Shown here one piece after another: positions 1 through 8,100 of a stretch of DNA of 15,866 nucleotides. The stretch's first letter is position 1, and every line of letters starts with the position of its first letter. The notes under the pieces are model-generated. The model worked only from the letters and a program-made list of their open reading frames with translations, was not told the DNA's origin and did no database searches. The stretch is from Desulfotomaculaceae bacterium (GTDB taxonomy: Bacteria > Bacillota > Desulfotomaculia > Desulfotomaculales > Pelotomaculaceae): contig JAQVLS010000004.1 of NCBI GenBank assembly GCA_028704035.1, positions 3,557 through 19,422 on the forward strand. The letters run 5' to 3'. The translations under genes and the position numbers were made by a program.

Positions 1-1655
1 TGGACAAAGTTGTATATAAACCTGTAGCCGCTTACCTGTTCTATCTTTATCTTGTTATCGCTCTTATTGACATATATTATTGTTCCTACCAAAGTAATGT
101 CTTTATCATTGGTTATTTCAATCCTTGTGACCTCATTGTCGTCGTTTTCCCGGATTTTGACTTCGGCGCCGATTACAATATCACCCGATCTGACGCTTTT
201 ACCGTCCCTGTAATAGTCTGCGTTTCTAGCTATGTTATATTGAGTCCTGCCGCCGCTGTTTTTTCTAATCCTGATCATTTTCGGCGAGCTATTGGTTATA
301 AAATCGATAACTGTGCCTTCTATGACAGAGTATTCTTGTATTACCTCGATAAAGCAAATACGGTCCCTACTGTTTAGTTTCAGCCTTACCCGTTCTCCTA
401 TATTCAGGTCGTCAAAATCAATACCATAGTCGCCCCGCGCCACCTCAACGTCATCAAGCACAACATATTTTACATTTTCCCCCTCATCGTCCCGTATGGT
501 TATCCGCAGGGTCCCCCTGGTATTCAGCTCCATTATTTCGCCTATTAAAATGGAAGGCGATGCAAGGTAATCAATCACAGTAATTTTGTTGTCTAAAATT
601 TGGGTTTCTATATATTCACCCTTGCTTAACGCAGAAACATCCACACTGCCGCCTGTTTTACCGATTTTAACACCGTCGGCTACCGGTCTGGTTATTTCTC
701 GGCCATCATCGCAAGCGATACCCAGCCAATACTGTCCGTCAATCGCCAGAATAGAATTCACCGTACCCCTGTATTTTTGGCCATCATCCTGCGGCCGGGC
801 GTTAATATAAACAGCATGTAAGTTCTCGTCTAAAATAAGCTGCGCATAGTCTCCAACCCTTAGTCCACCCGGTGTGATATTTACCTCATTATTAAAAATC
901 TCACAGTCGTCAATATAGAATATACTGCCGACATCTTTGATTTTTATCAACCTGCCGGCCGGGTCAATACCTGAAATAATACCGCCGGCACGACGGTTAG
1001 GACAGGGGTCGGCATATTTCAGCTCCACAATGTTAGACATTAGGACAGCCATCTGGGCCCGGTTAATATTATCATTCGGCTTGAATACATTGCCGGGCAG
1101 TCCCTGCATAATGCCGTTCTTGACTATTGCGGCTACTCCGTCCCGGTATTCACCCGGTATCTGATCCGCATCATCAAATTCCATTGCGCCGCTTTCCGGT
1201 TTAAATTTAAGGGCATGGAAAGCCAACATGGCCACTTCCGTCCGGCTCGCCGGGAAGTTCGGCTGCAACAGGTACAGGTAGTCACCGTCCAGCATACCAA
1301 GGTCGACTGCCATAATCAGGTAACCCCTTCCCCAGTTAAGATCCGAGGGCATCCGATAGTCAACAACGTCCTCTTCAGTCGCCCTTGCCTGATCTTCCAG
1401 TCCGAGCATCCGGACCAGCATAGTTACTGCTTCCAATTTGGTTAGATTGTTATACGGCTTATAAACAGCGCCCGGGTAACCGGCCACTACTCCTCCGGCA
1501 ACCATTTCAGCTATGGCCTGCCGGGCCCATTGAGCCTCTCCCAAATCCACAAGCCTGCTTCCCTCGGCTTTTGATGTCCATCCTCCGGCAAAGGTTAATA
1601 ATACCGCCAATACCAGGATCAAAGAACACAATCTCATATTCCCAAAGATTGCCAA
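1..1655 (-). CDS. SLH-domain cell-surface protein with tandem beta modules (C-terminus cut by window edge)
   Basis: The reading frame is open from 1655 to the left edge (551 residues, no stop), so the C-terminus is missing. I chose the TTG at 1653-1655 because GGAGG (1664-1668) sits 8 bases upstream; the in-frame ATG at 1635-1637 is about 26 bases from it. Residues 7-30 form a hydrophobic signal peptide. Three S-layer-homology segments follow, at about 35-86 (with GYPGAVYKPYNNLTKLEAV), 104-150 (degenerate) and 158-212 (FKPNDNINRAQMAVLM). SLH domains normally bind pyruvylated secondary cell-wall polymer and hold proteins on the cell surface. Residues 221-551 are not SLH. They look like repeated modules of about 75 residues, each opening with a G-x-I/V-x-x-I strand and ending in a 'G-x-x-V-x-L ... 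I-x-V' strand pair. The role of these modules is unknown. The family call is firm, the function is not. Confidence 0.9.
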   Translation of the reverse strand, partial: MAIFGNMRLCSLILVLAVLLTFAGGWTSKAEGSRLVDLGEAQWARQAIAEMVAGGVVAGYPGAVYKPYNNLTKLEAVTMLVRMLGLEDQARATEEDVVDYRMPSDLNWGRGYLIMAVDLGMLDGDYLYLLQPNFPASRTEVAMLAFHALKFKPESGAMEFDDADQIPGEYRDGVAAIVKNGIMQGLPGNVFKPNDNINRAQMAVLMSNIVELKYADPCPNRRAGGIISGIDPAGRLIKIKDVGSIFYIDDCEIFNNEVNITPGGLRVGDYAQLILDENLHAVYINARPQDDGQKYRGTVNSILAIDGQYWLGIACDDGREITRPVADGVKIGKTGGSVDVSALSKGEYIETQILDNKITVIDYLASPSILIGEIMELNTRGTLRITIRDDEGENVKYVVLDDVEVARGDYGIDFDDLNIGERVRLKLNSRDRICFIEVIQEYSVIEGTVIDFITNSSPKMIRIRKNSGGRTQYNIARNADYYRDGKSVRSGDIVIGAEVKIRENDDNEVTRIEITNDKDITLVGTIIYVNKSDNKIKIEQVSGYRFIYNFV

Positions 1656-2139
1656 GCATCATCCCTCCTCAAAAGTTTAATAACCCTGTACCTGCCATTT
1701 GCCATTCTTTGAACAGCCTGTTATCTATATACTTCCATTCTTAAGCACAATTTTCCTACGTTGCAAAGAAATATTAATTAAAGATATCGTATAAAAGGGT
1801 GCTTCTTTTTATCATAAACCCTAATTTCACTATCCAATTAATAAAACGTTAGGTTTTGATAATAGATTTTTAAGATCATTTATTTATAATTAACAAGCGA
1901 CCCTGCACAGGCTGTCAGGGTGACTATCCCCTTAAATATTGGCGGAGCCTTCTATAGGATGAAGACAGGGGTACATATTTGAAATTTGCAACTAAAAATG
2001 TATGCGGGCATTCTCCCGCTAATTGGACATCCTTCATGGTATAATATGCATAATTGACTAATTTAACTTCTATTTTTGCGACAGGCGGGGGATCGTCTCC
2101 GCTGTTGCACCTCATGCAAAAAACGGGGGACTCAAATAC
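1656..2139. other. Intergenic region between divergent SLH gene and ogt, with several hairpins
   Basis: These 484 bases hold no convincing gene. Bases 1680-1900 are AT-rich and probably carry the SLH promoter, but I cannot pick one with confidence. From about 1900 the composition changes and small hairpins appear: an ACCCTG/CAGGGT stem near 1900-1922, TATCCCC/GGGGTA ends around 1935-1972 enclosing GGC-GGA-GCC, a GCGGG/CCCGC stem at 2004-2019, and an interrupted ACAG...CTGT stem near 2083-2108 just ahead of the ogt ribosome site. A TTTATAAT at 1883-1890 could start a long leader for ogt. No known riboswitch consensus was recognised. Confidence 0.4.
2037..2045 (+). promoter_or_regulatory. Putative extended -10 promoter of ogt
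   Basis: The sequence TGGTATAAT is a perfect extended -10 element (TGnTATAAT, with TATAAT at 2040-2045). There is no good -35 box 17 bases upstream, which is usual for this promoter class. Transcription would start near 2052, giving a leader of about 90 bases with a hairpin before the ogt start. This is a motif match only. Confidence 0.45.
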
Positions 2140-2604
2140 ATGAATAATATTTTTTTCTACCAAACCGACATTGGGGAAGTCGGCATAGCAGAAAACGGGG
2201 GTAATATTACTAATATATTTTTTGCAAATGAACAAATACCCCGCAAAAACATTGTCTTTGAAACGGACATATTAAAGGAAACAGCCGGGCAGCTGCAGGG
2301 CTACCTGGCAGGCGAACTGAAAGAATTTGACCTGCCGCTTGCTCTCGATGGCACAGAGTTTATGCAGCGTGTATGGAAAAGCCTGCTCAATATACCTTAT
2401 GGCGAAACCCGCAGTTACCAGCAAATCGCACGGAGCGTAGGCAATATAAAAGCCTCCAGGGCGGTGGGGCATGCTTGTAGCCGCAACCCGATCCCGATTA
2501 TTATCCCTTGCCACCGGGTGATCGGCGCTAACGGGAGGCTGACCGGCTTTGGGGGAGGGCTAGATATCAAATCGCACCTGCTGGAGTTGGAAAAGAAAAA
2601 ATAA
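2140..2604 (+). CDS. ogt: Methylated-DNA--[protein]-cysteine S-methyltransferase
   Basis: This 154-residue protein is the single-domain O6-alkylguanine-DNA alkyltransferase (Ogt/MGMT). It transfers the alkyl group from O6-alkylguanine (and O4-alkylthymine) to its own cysteine in a suicidal, one-turnover reaction. The signature NPIPIIIPCHRVIG contains the acceptor cysteine. The upstream helix-turn-helix (IPYGETRSYQQIA, then the Arg-finger region SRAVGHACSRNP) and the downstream LTGFGGGLDIKSHLLELE also match. The motif before NP reads ACSRNP where most members have AN(G/A)xNP. The N-terminal domain is short, as in Firmicutes Ogt. GGGGGA at 2125-2130 lies 9 bases before the ATG. The gene stands alone on the plus strand and converges with the Mrp gene through a shared terminator. 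Confidence 0.95.
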   Translation: MNNIFFYQTDIGEVGIAENGGNITNIFFANEQIPRKNIVFETDILKETAGQLQGYLAGELKEFDLPLALDGTEFMQRVWKSLLNIPYGETRSYQQIARSVGNIKASRAVGHACSRNPIPIIIPCHRVIGANGRLTGFGGGLDIKSHLLELEKKK

Positions 2605-2613
2605 TCCCGGCAG

Positions 2614-2645
2614 AAAAAAAGGGGGCGCCTGGTACGCCCCCTTTG
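2614..2645. terminator. Bidirectional intrinsic terminator between ogt and the Mrp gene
   Basis: GGGGGCG (2621-2627) pairs with CGCCCCC (2635-2641) around a 7-base loop, and AAA/TTT flanks extend the stem to 10 bp. Read on the minus strand the hairpin is followed by seven T's (A's at 2614-2620), which makes it a strong terminator for the Mrp gene. Toward the plus strand only TTT follows, so it is weaker for ogt. Confidence 0.85.
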
Positions 2646-2678
2646 TCCCATTTGCTACCTTTGCAGACGCTCTAAAAA

Positions 2679-3536
2679 CTAGCAGCTCCCGCCGCCCGAC
2701 AAGCCCGGCATCTCCAGGATCTCTGCCGCATTTTCAAGCCATTCACCTTCAAAAAGTTCGATTAGACCCCTATCGCAGGCTGTTGCAATCCTGGGGTCGA
2801 TGGGGAGCCTGGCCAGCACATCGATTTCATGCTGCCGCGCGGTTTCCTCAATGTGGCTTTCGCCGAATATTTGATGTTTCTTTTCGCAGTCGGGGCACTC
2901 AAAATAAGCCATGTTCTCAACTATACCGATAATCGGGATGTCCATCATTTTAGCCATCTTGACTGCCTTTGATACTATCATTGAGACCAGTTCCTGGGGC
3001 GATGTTACGATTATTATCCCATCTACAGGTATCGATTGAAACACCGTAAGAGAAACGTCCCCCGTGCCCGGCGGCATATCGATGAACATGTAATCCACGT
3101 CGCCCCAGATCACTTCCGTCCAGAACTGCTTTACAGTGTTTCCGATAATTGGGCCTCTCCAGACAACCGGGTCTGTTTCATTTGGCAGCAGTAGATTTAT
3201 CGACATGATTTCGACGCCGGTTTTGCTTTTTGTAGGCAGCAGTCCCAGTTCATTCCCGGTCGCTTTCTCCCTGATACCGAAGGCCTTGGGTATAGACGGC
3301 CCTGTAACGTCAGCGTCAAGGATAGCAGTATTGTAGCCCCTTCTTTTCATCGTCACGGCAAGCATTGATGTCACTAGCGATTTGCCTACTCCACCCTTGC
3401 CGCTGACAATACCGATAACTTTCTTAATATTGCTCAGTTCGTGCGGCTTTTCGAGAAAATCTTCTTTTTGTGGCTCCTTCTTTTCAGCGCAATCTTCACC
3501 ACAACTGCCACATTTTTGGTCGCAATCTTTGCTCAT
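2679..3536 (-). CDS. Mrp/NBP35-family iron-sulfur cluster carrier ATPase
   Basis: This 285-residue P-loop protein of the MinD/Mrp family most likely binds and transfers Fe-S clusters in the cytoplasm. The deviant Walker A is SGKGGVGKS (residues 45-53), the switch/Walker B segment is FIDMPPGTGD (151-160), and the CPDC pair at 214-217 is the CxxC that bridges a [4Fe-4S] cluster between two subunits in this family. The N-terminus is also cysteine-rich (C5, C9, C12, C16), like the N-terminal cluster site of NBP35-type members, and the tail ends GGGSC. The frame stays open upstream to 3680, but the start at 3536 is preferred. It has AGGAG 7 bases upstream, and the extra 48 residues would overlap the DUF134 gene and match nothing. 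It follows the DUF134 gene by 49 bases and is probably co-transcribed with it. Confidence 0.93.
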   Translation of the reverse strand: MSKDCDQKCGSCGEDCAEKKEPQKEDFLEKPHELSNIKKVIGIVSGKGGVGKSLVTSMLAVTMKRRGYNTAILDADVTGPSIPKAFGIREKATGNELGLLPTKSKTGVEIMSINLLLPNETDPVVWRGPIIGNTVKQFWTEVIWGDVDYMFIDMPPGTGDVSLTVFQSIPVDGIIIVTSPQELVSMIVSKAVKMAKMMDIPIIGIVENMAYFECPDCEKKHQIFGESHIEETARQHEIDVLARLPIDPRIATACDRGLIELFEGEWLENAAEILEMPGLSGGGSC

Positions 3537-3585
3537 TTTCTTTCTCCTTTTATCGTTATCTGTTATTTGGATTCTAAGGCTATCG

Positions 3586-3945
3586 TCAGATGCGATTTTG
3601 CCCGCCTCTGTGCCTGAGGCACCTGCCGCACCCGTGTAATTGTTCTCTGCCGTCACAAAGCTTGTAATCCCCACCCTCAATCTTCAGTATATTTCCCTCG
3701 ACCAGGAACGCCGCGACCTTCTTGCGAGCATCATTGTAGCTCCTCTGGACGGTGGTGCGGGCAACGTTCATTCTTTCCGCACACTCCTCCTGCGTCATGG
3801 CTTCCAGATCTATGAGGCGGATGGTTTCAAATTCATCTATAGTCATTATGATCCTTTCCCCAGTCGGGTGCTTGGCTTTGAGCGGCCCGAACAAGCTGTT
3901 TTCCGGCAGGCTGCACACTTTTCTCCGTTTTCTCGGCCGGGGCAT
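3586..3945 (-). CDS. DUF134 (UPF0251) family predicted DNA-binding protein
   Basis: This 119-residue protein begins [15 protein letters not shown], the typical opening of the DUF134/UPF0251 family. Residues 35-80 form a sigma-70 region-4-like helix-turn-helix ([20 protein letters not shown], then [18 protein letters not shown]), so it is a likely transcription factor of unknown ligand. The C-terminus has three cysteines (C97, and GCGRC at 105-109) that could bind a metal or respond to redox; this is inference. AGGTGA lies a few bases ahead of the ATG. In anaerobes, DUF134 genes are often found next to Mrp-type ATPases and NifX-like proteins. Here the Mrp gene follows directly, so a role in Fe-S or metal homeostasis is plausible but unproven. 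Confidence 0.88.
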   Translation of the reverse strand: MPRPRKRRKVCSLPENSLFGPLKAKHPTGERIIMTIDEFETIRLIDLEAMTQEECAERMNVARTTVQRSYNDARKKVAAFLVEGNILKIEGGDYKLCDGREQLHGCGRCLRHRGGQNRI

Positions 3946-3966
3946 GATTTATTCACCTCAAATATG

Positions 3967-4008
3967 TAACATAAGTAACAGGGACTTGTTCCCCTGTTAC
4001 TTATGTTA
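3967..4008. repeat. Perfect 17-bp inverted repeat between DUF5320 and DUF134 genes
   Basis: TAACATAAGTAACAGGG (3967-3983) is exactly complementary to CCCTGTTACTTATGTTA (3992-4008), with an 8-base loop. It fills the 74-base gap between the two minus-strand genes. Neither side has a T-run, so it is not a standard intrinsic terminator. It could be an operator for the DUF134 protein, an mRNA-stabilising hairpin or an attenuator. Each arm also contains the short direct repeat GTTAC-TTAT-GTTAC. Confidence 0.8.
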
Positions 4009-4019
4009 TTATGTTCCTC

Positions 4020-4292
4020 TTATAGATTTTCCAACTGTTTGCTGATAATGTCAAGTCTGTTTTGTAGATGTTCTTTTTGATCTTCCAGTAGCTTTTTCTG
4101 CGTTTTAGCTGTAGCTGGGTCCGCTGCGTAGTTTATTCCATATCCCCGCCTGCAGCCGGCTCCGCGTCCCCGACCGAAGCCCTGTTCCATCCCGGCGCCG
4201 TACCTGCCGGCGTTTGCCCCGGCGCAGAAACCAAAACCTCTGCCGCTCAGCGGCCCGTTTCCTACCGGACCAGTACCGTCTTCTCTTGGCAT
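4020..4292 (-). CDS. DUF5320 family small glycine-rich protein
   Basis: This 90-residue protein starts MPREDGTGPVGNGPLSGRG, the hallmark N-terminus of DUF5320 proteins (consensus MPxxDGTGPxGxGPxTGRGxGxC). A Gly/Arg-rich stretch with two cysteines (C23, C47) follows, and then a C-terminal coiled-coil-like helix (residues 61-90, rich in K, E, Q and L). The start at 4292 has the ribosome site AAGGGGGT 7-8 bases upstream; a longer reading from 4322 would run into the promoter. Function is unknown. In anaerobes, genes of this family are often seen near NifX-like and Mrp-type ATPase genes, as here. A near-consensus promoter lies directly upstream. Confidence 0.85.
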   Translation of the reverse strand: MPREDGTGPVGNGPLSGRGFGFCAGANAGRYGAGMEQGFGRGRGAGCRRGYGINYAADPATAKTQKKLLEDQKEHLQNRLDIISKQLENL

Positions 4293-4310
4293 GTTTGTTA
4301 CCCCCTTTTT

Positions 4311-4372
4311 AGTTATTGACATATGACCTTTATAATTTTATTATACACCGTAATGAACATATGTCAATAACT
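4311..4372. repeat. 15-bp perfect inverted repeat flanking the DUF5320 promoter
   Basis: AGTTATTGACATATG (4311-4325) and CATATGTCAATAACT (4358-4372) are exact reverse complements, 32 bases apart. Each arm contains TTGACATATG. The right arm carries the -35 box of the minus-strand promoter. The left arm carries a plus-strand TTGACA (4316-4321) which, with TATTAT at 4339-4344 (17-base spacer), could be an opposing promoter. The layout suits two operator sites or face-to-face promoters. Confidence 0.8.
4340..4367 (-). promoter_or_regulatory. Consensus promoter of the DUF5320-DUF134-Mrp group
   Basis: On the minus strand a perfect -35 TTGACA (plus 4362-4367) is separated by 16 bases from a perfect -10 TATAAT (plus 4340-4345). 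Transcription would begin around 4333, some 40 bases before the DUF5320 start. The -35 box lies inside one arm of a long inverted repeat, so the promoter could be controlled by a protein that binds the repeat. Confidence 0.8.
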
Positions 4373-4420
4373 AATCACGGCCCCATGAATATTTATTCTT
4401 TGTTTTTTTAAACGTATTGT

Positions 4421-5014
4421 TCAATTATATTCTTCGCTATACCTTATAACCGCACTGGCTGCATCGATTCTGGCCCGGTCATAGATTTTAAAAAGCTGTT
4501 CGGCCCGTTCCCGGTTCAGGTATACTTTCCAGTATCTCGCCAGTAAATAGCCTTTTCCTTTATTGTCTATGAAACCTTTTACATCTTCTACAGGAAACCC
4601 CAAAAATAAACCCACTTCATGCGGGCAGGTAAACGCAAACCTCTTTTTTAACAATTGCAGTTTTTCCTCCAAGGTAACAGCTTCCCGATAGCCCAAACTG
4701 TTTAAAAAATCGAGGTTATTTTTATTGGCTAAATACTTTTCAAGCATTTTTCGTTTATAAAAAAGTACTGTTGCGACCTCTGTGCTGTTTTTCAGCTCGT
4801 AATACTCCAGGTTAAACTCCTGGCATATCTCCTGTTTATAGCAATGCCACAGAGTAAAAATATTTTTTCTCCGCGTGGAGAAAGCAAGCAGAGAAGATGC
4901 CTTTTTGTCTTTAATAGTAGGGGCGGCGCCAAAGGAGATGACGGATGCGAGATAATCTTTGCCCTGCAGCCTGTTCAGGCATTCCAAATATTTAAATCTA
5001 AGCGCTGTGTCCAA
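4421..5014 (-). CDS. DUF3793 family protein
   Basis: This 197-residue protein belongs to DUF3793, a family seen in Clostridia. The recognisable block is CPHEVGLFLGFPVEDVKGFI followed by DNKGKGYLLARYWKVYLN (about residues 129-167). The N-terminal half (FGAAPTIKDKKASSLLAFST, then LWHCYKQEICQEFNLEYYEL) also fits. No signal peptide or membrane segment is seen, so it should be cytoplasmic. Function is unknown; heme- or iron-related roles are sometimes suspected from neighbours, but nothing in the sequence proves this. The start codon is TTG at 5012-5014, chosen because AAGGAGG lies 7 bases upstream. A near-palindromic TTGACAT element (5035-5064) lies immediately ahead, and the DUF5320 promoter is downstream. 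Confidence 0.85.
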   Translation of the reverse strand: MDTALRFKYLECLNRLQGKDYLASVISFGAAPTIKDKKASSLLAFSTRRKNIFTLWHCYKQEICQEFNLEYYELKNSTEVATVLFYKRKMLEKYLANKNNLDFLNSLGYREAVTLEEKLQLLKKRFAFTCPHEVGLFLGFPVEDVKGFIDNKGKGYLLARYWKVYLNRERAEQLFKIYDRARIDAASAVIRYSEEYN

Positions 5015-5034
5015 GCTATTTCCTCCTTTAGAAT

Positions 5035-5064
5035 TTTGACATCATATTTTAATATAATGTCAAA
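5035..5064. repeat. 30-bp near-palindrome upstream of the DUF3793 gene (putative operator)
   Basis: TTTGACATCATATTT (5035-5049) and the reverse complement of 5050-5064 (TTTGACATTATATTA) agree at 13 of 15 positions, giving an unbroken dyad. It sits about 20 bases before the DUF3793 start. Its TTGACAT cores match those in the 4311-4372 repeat. The TTGACA boxes have no well-spaced -10 partner, so a regulator binding site is as likely as a promoter. Confidence 0.7.
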
Positions 5065-5122
5065 CCTTGTCCTGGTTTTATTCAACCCGGCATTAGGAGA
5101 ATAGAAACAAAGACTTTTATAC

Positions 5123-5164
5123 AAAAAAAGCCGCCTGCCCTATCAAAATAATAAGGCATGCGGC
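5123..5164 (-). terminator. Intrinsic terminator of the RND efflux operon
   Basis: Read on the minus strand, GCCGCATGCC (plus 5155-5164) pairs with the complementary arm at 5130-5139 with one mismatch, across a 15-base loop. Seven T's follow directly (plus 5123-5129). It lies 26 bases beyond the stop of the RND permease. Confidence 0.9.
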
Positions 5165-5189
5165 ATCTTTATTTTATAATAATTACATT

Positions 5190-8100
5190 TTAATTATCCA
5201 GAGTTGTGTCTCCTGCTGGCAATGCGGACTTCTTCTTAAACTTCAGACTCCAGTCATCTAATATACTATAAACAACTGGAACGAGAAACAGTGTGACAAA
5301 AGTCGTAACCAGCAGGCCGCCAATAACTACGGTAGCCAGTGGGGCATTGATCTCCGCGCCTTCTCCCAGTCCAGTCACCATCGGTGTCATGGCCAGGATA
5401 GTGGCCAGAGCAGTCATTAAGATGGGTCTCAGCCTGACCTTGCCGGTCTCTACCAGCGCGGCGGTCCGCTCCATTCCTGCGGCAAGCATTTGTTTCAAAT
5501 AATCAACATAGACGATCGCGTTGGCGACGGCAATCCCGATTAGCATAATGATACCGATAAAGGCTGTGACATTGAAGGTTCTCCCCGTTACCAGCAGCGC
5601 TAGGACAACCCCGATGACTGCACCGGGCAGGGAAAACAGGATTACAAATGGATCCCTGAAGGATTCATACTGTATCACCAGGACCACATACACAAGCAGG
5701 ATCGCCATCAGGAAGGCCCACAGCAGGCTGGAAAAAGCCTCAATCATTTGCTCATTGTCCCCGCCGAAGTCAATAATATAACCAGCCGGAAGCTGCATGT
5801 CCGCCAGTTGCGCCTGAATATCTTTGGTCACGCTGTTTAAATCTCTGTTTAACAAATCGCAGGAAATGGTTGCCTGGCGGGACCGGTCCTTCCGGTCAAT
5901 CTGCACCGGCCCGGTAGACAGCTCAAAACTGGCGATTTCAGACAGTGGGATACTGTTACCCTGGGCAGTGAGGATCTGCAACTGTTGCAGAGTCTTCATA
6001 TCACTGGATTCATTTCTGGCGCTGGTTACTCTGACATCGATTTCGTCTCCCTGAAAACGATATTTAGATGCGACTGTACCGTTAATAGCCGCCTTAATTT
6101 CACTGGACACCTGGATCGGCGACAACCCGAAATACATAGCCCGCTGGCGGTCAATCATAACCAGCACTTCAGGATTTCCGTCCTCCATTGAGGAAATTAC
6201 TTCACGGGTACCGGGGACCTTTGCCACGATGTCTTCAATCTGTTTGGAAATACTCCGCAGTGTATCCAGATCATCGCCTTGCAGGTTGATCTGGATGGCG
6301 CCGGAGCCGGAGCCCATTGAAATACCGCTGCTTACGCTAACTGATTTTTTAGCGCCGGGGATGTTCTTCAACGATTGCCGGATTTCTTCGGCAACCTGTT
6401 CTACTCCTGCCCGCTTACCTTTGGGGTGCAGTTGGACACTAAAAGTGGCTTCATTAGATGCCGCGCTGGACATCGCCATCACCCCGGCGCCGCCGACACT
6501 GGTATAGACAATATCGACAGCAGGGTTATCATGCAGTTTTGCCTCAACTACCGCGGCAATTTTATCTACATCCGCCAGGGTTGAACCTTTGTCCGCTTCG
6601 ATGGCGACCGAAATAGTGCCGGCATCTGAGGCCGGGAAAAACTCAGCGCCGACCAGGGGGGTCATAGCCAGGGATAAAGCAATCAGGACTACTACACCAA
6701 GTATCACTGTGCGCCTACGGCTTAAGGCCCACTGCAACATTTTTTTATATTTTTCGCCTAAACTGTCCAGCCATTTGCCCAAGCGGTGGAATGGCCTGCT
6801 GATGAAATTCCGGCCCGTGCCTTTTGTTTCCATCGCTTTTTCTGTCAACAAGCGGGACGACATATAGGGCACCACTGTCAGAGATATCAGCAGGGAACAG
6901 GCGATGGCCACACTGATGGTAACTGCCAGCGGCGTAAACATGATCCCGCTGATCCCGCCGGTGAGGCCAATCGGCAGGAATACTGCGATCATGGTCAAGG
7001 TGCTGGCCAGGACTGCGCCGCCCACTTCGCTGGTTCCCTTCAAGGCGGCATCATTGGCGGACAAGCCCAGACTTCGATGGCGGTAGATATTTTCGAAAAC
7101 CACGATGGAGTCATCGATCATACGTCCCACACCCAGAGCCAAGCCACCCAGCGTAATGATATTCAGGGTTTTGCCGGTATAAAACAGCACAATAAAGGTA
7201 GCCACCAGCGACAGGGGTATCGCTATCGCCACAATGGCCGTACTGCGGAGGTTGCGCATGAACACGAAAATGATTAATGCCGCCAGGATGGCGCCCTCCA
7301 CCAGCGTCTCAGTAGTGCTGCCAATAGATTGGTTGATGTAATCCGACTGGTCCATGAGGATTTCTATATCTACTTTGTCGCCTATTTCAGCCTGGATTTT
7401 CTCCATTTCTTTTTTTACATCAGTGCAGGCTGCAACAGTATTGCCATCGCTCCTTTTCTGGCACAATATGCTTACCGCAGCTCTATTGTTAACACGACTG
7501 ATTTCTGTTGCTTCTTTGTAGTCTTCACTGATTTCAGCAATCTCTTTAAGCTGGATTTTACTGCCGGTGACTGTGGTAAGCGCTACTTCACCGACATCAT
7601 CCAGACATTCAAATTCCTGCAGACTGCGGACAAAATATTTTCGTTCCCCAAAGGAGATGTCTCCACTGGACATGTTGTAATTTTCCGCGGCGAGAAAACT
7701 GGTTATCTGATTAAGGCTTAAACCATAATTCTGAGCTTTGACCGGATCCACCGCCACCTTCACTTCACGCTCACGGCCACCGAAAATATTTACCGAAGCT
7801 ACGTCTGAGATGCGTGCTAACCGTGGTTCAATGTCATCTTCAGCCAGACTTTGCAATTGGGCCAGTGATAGGTCATCGGAACCGATGGCAACAGCGATAA
7901 CCGGCATCATACTTGGGTCCATTTTCATCACCTGGGGTTTGGCCGCATCATCCGGCAGGTAGCTTTCAGCCATTGAGATCTTGTCCCGGATATTGGCCAT
8001 AGCAGTGTCCATGTTGGTTCCATAGTTGAACGCAATTAGTACCATGGAATAATTGGACCCTGATTGGGATATCATGGTATCTATGTCACTCACTGTGGCC

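Noticed and set aside
1924..2235. 103-residue minus-strand frame overlapping the start of ogt
   Set aside because: It is antisense to ogt, has no family resemblance and no good ribosome site; the region is better read as leader sequence.
3537..3680. 48-residue N-terminal extension of the Mrp ATPase
   Set aside because: It overlaps the DUF134 gene in another frame, matches no family sequence and ignores the good AGGAG site before the start at 3536.
6786..7277. 163-residue open frame opposite the RND permease
   Set aside because: It is antisense to a well-conserved gene, has biased His/Gln/Gly composition and no recognisable domain or ribosome site.
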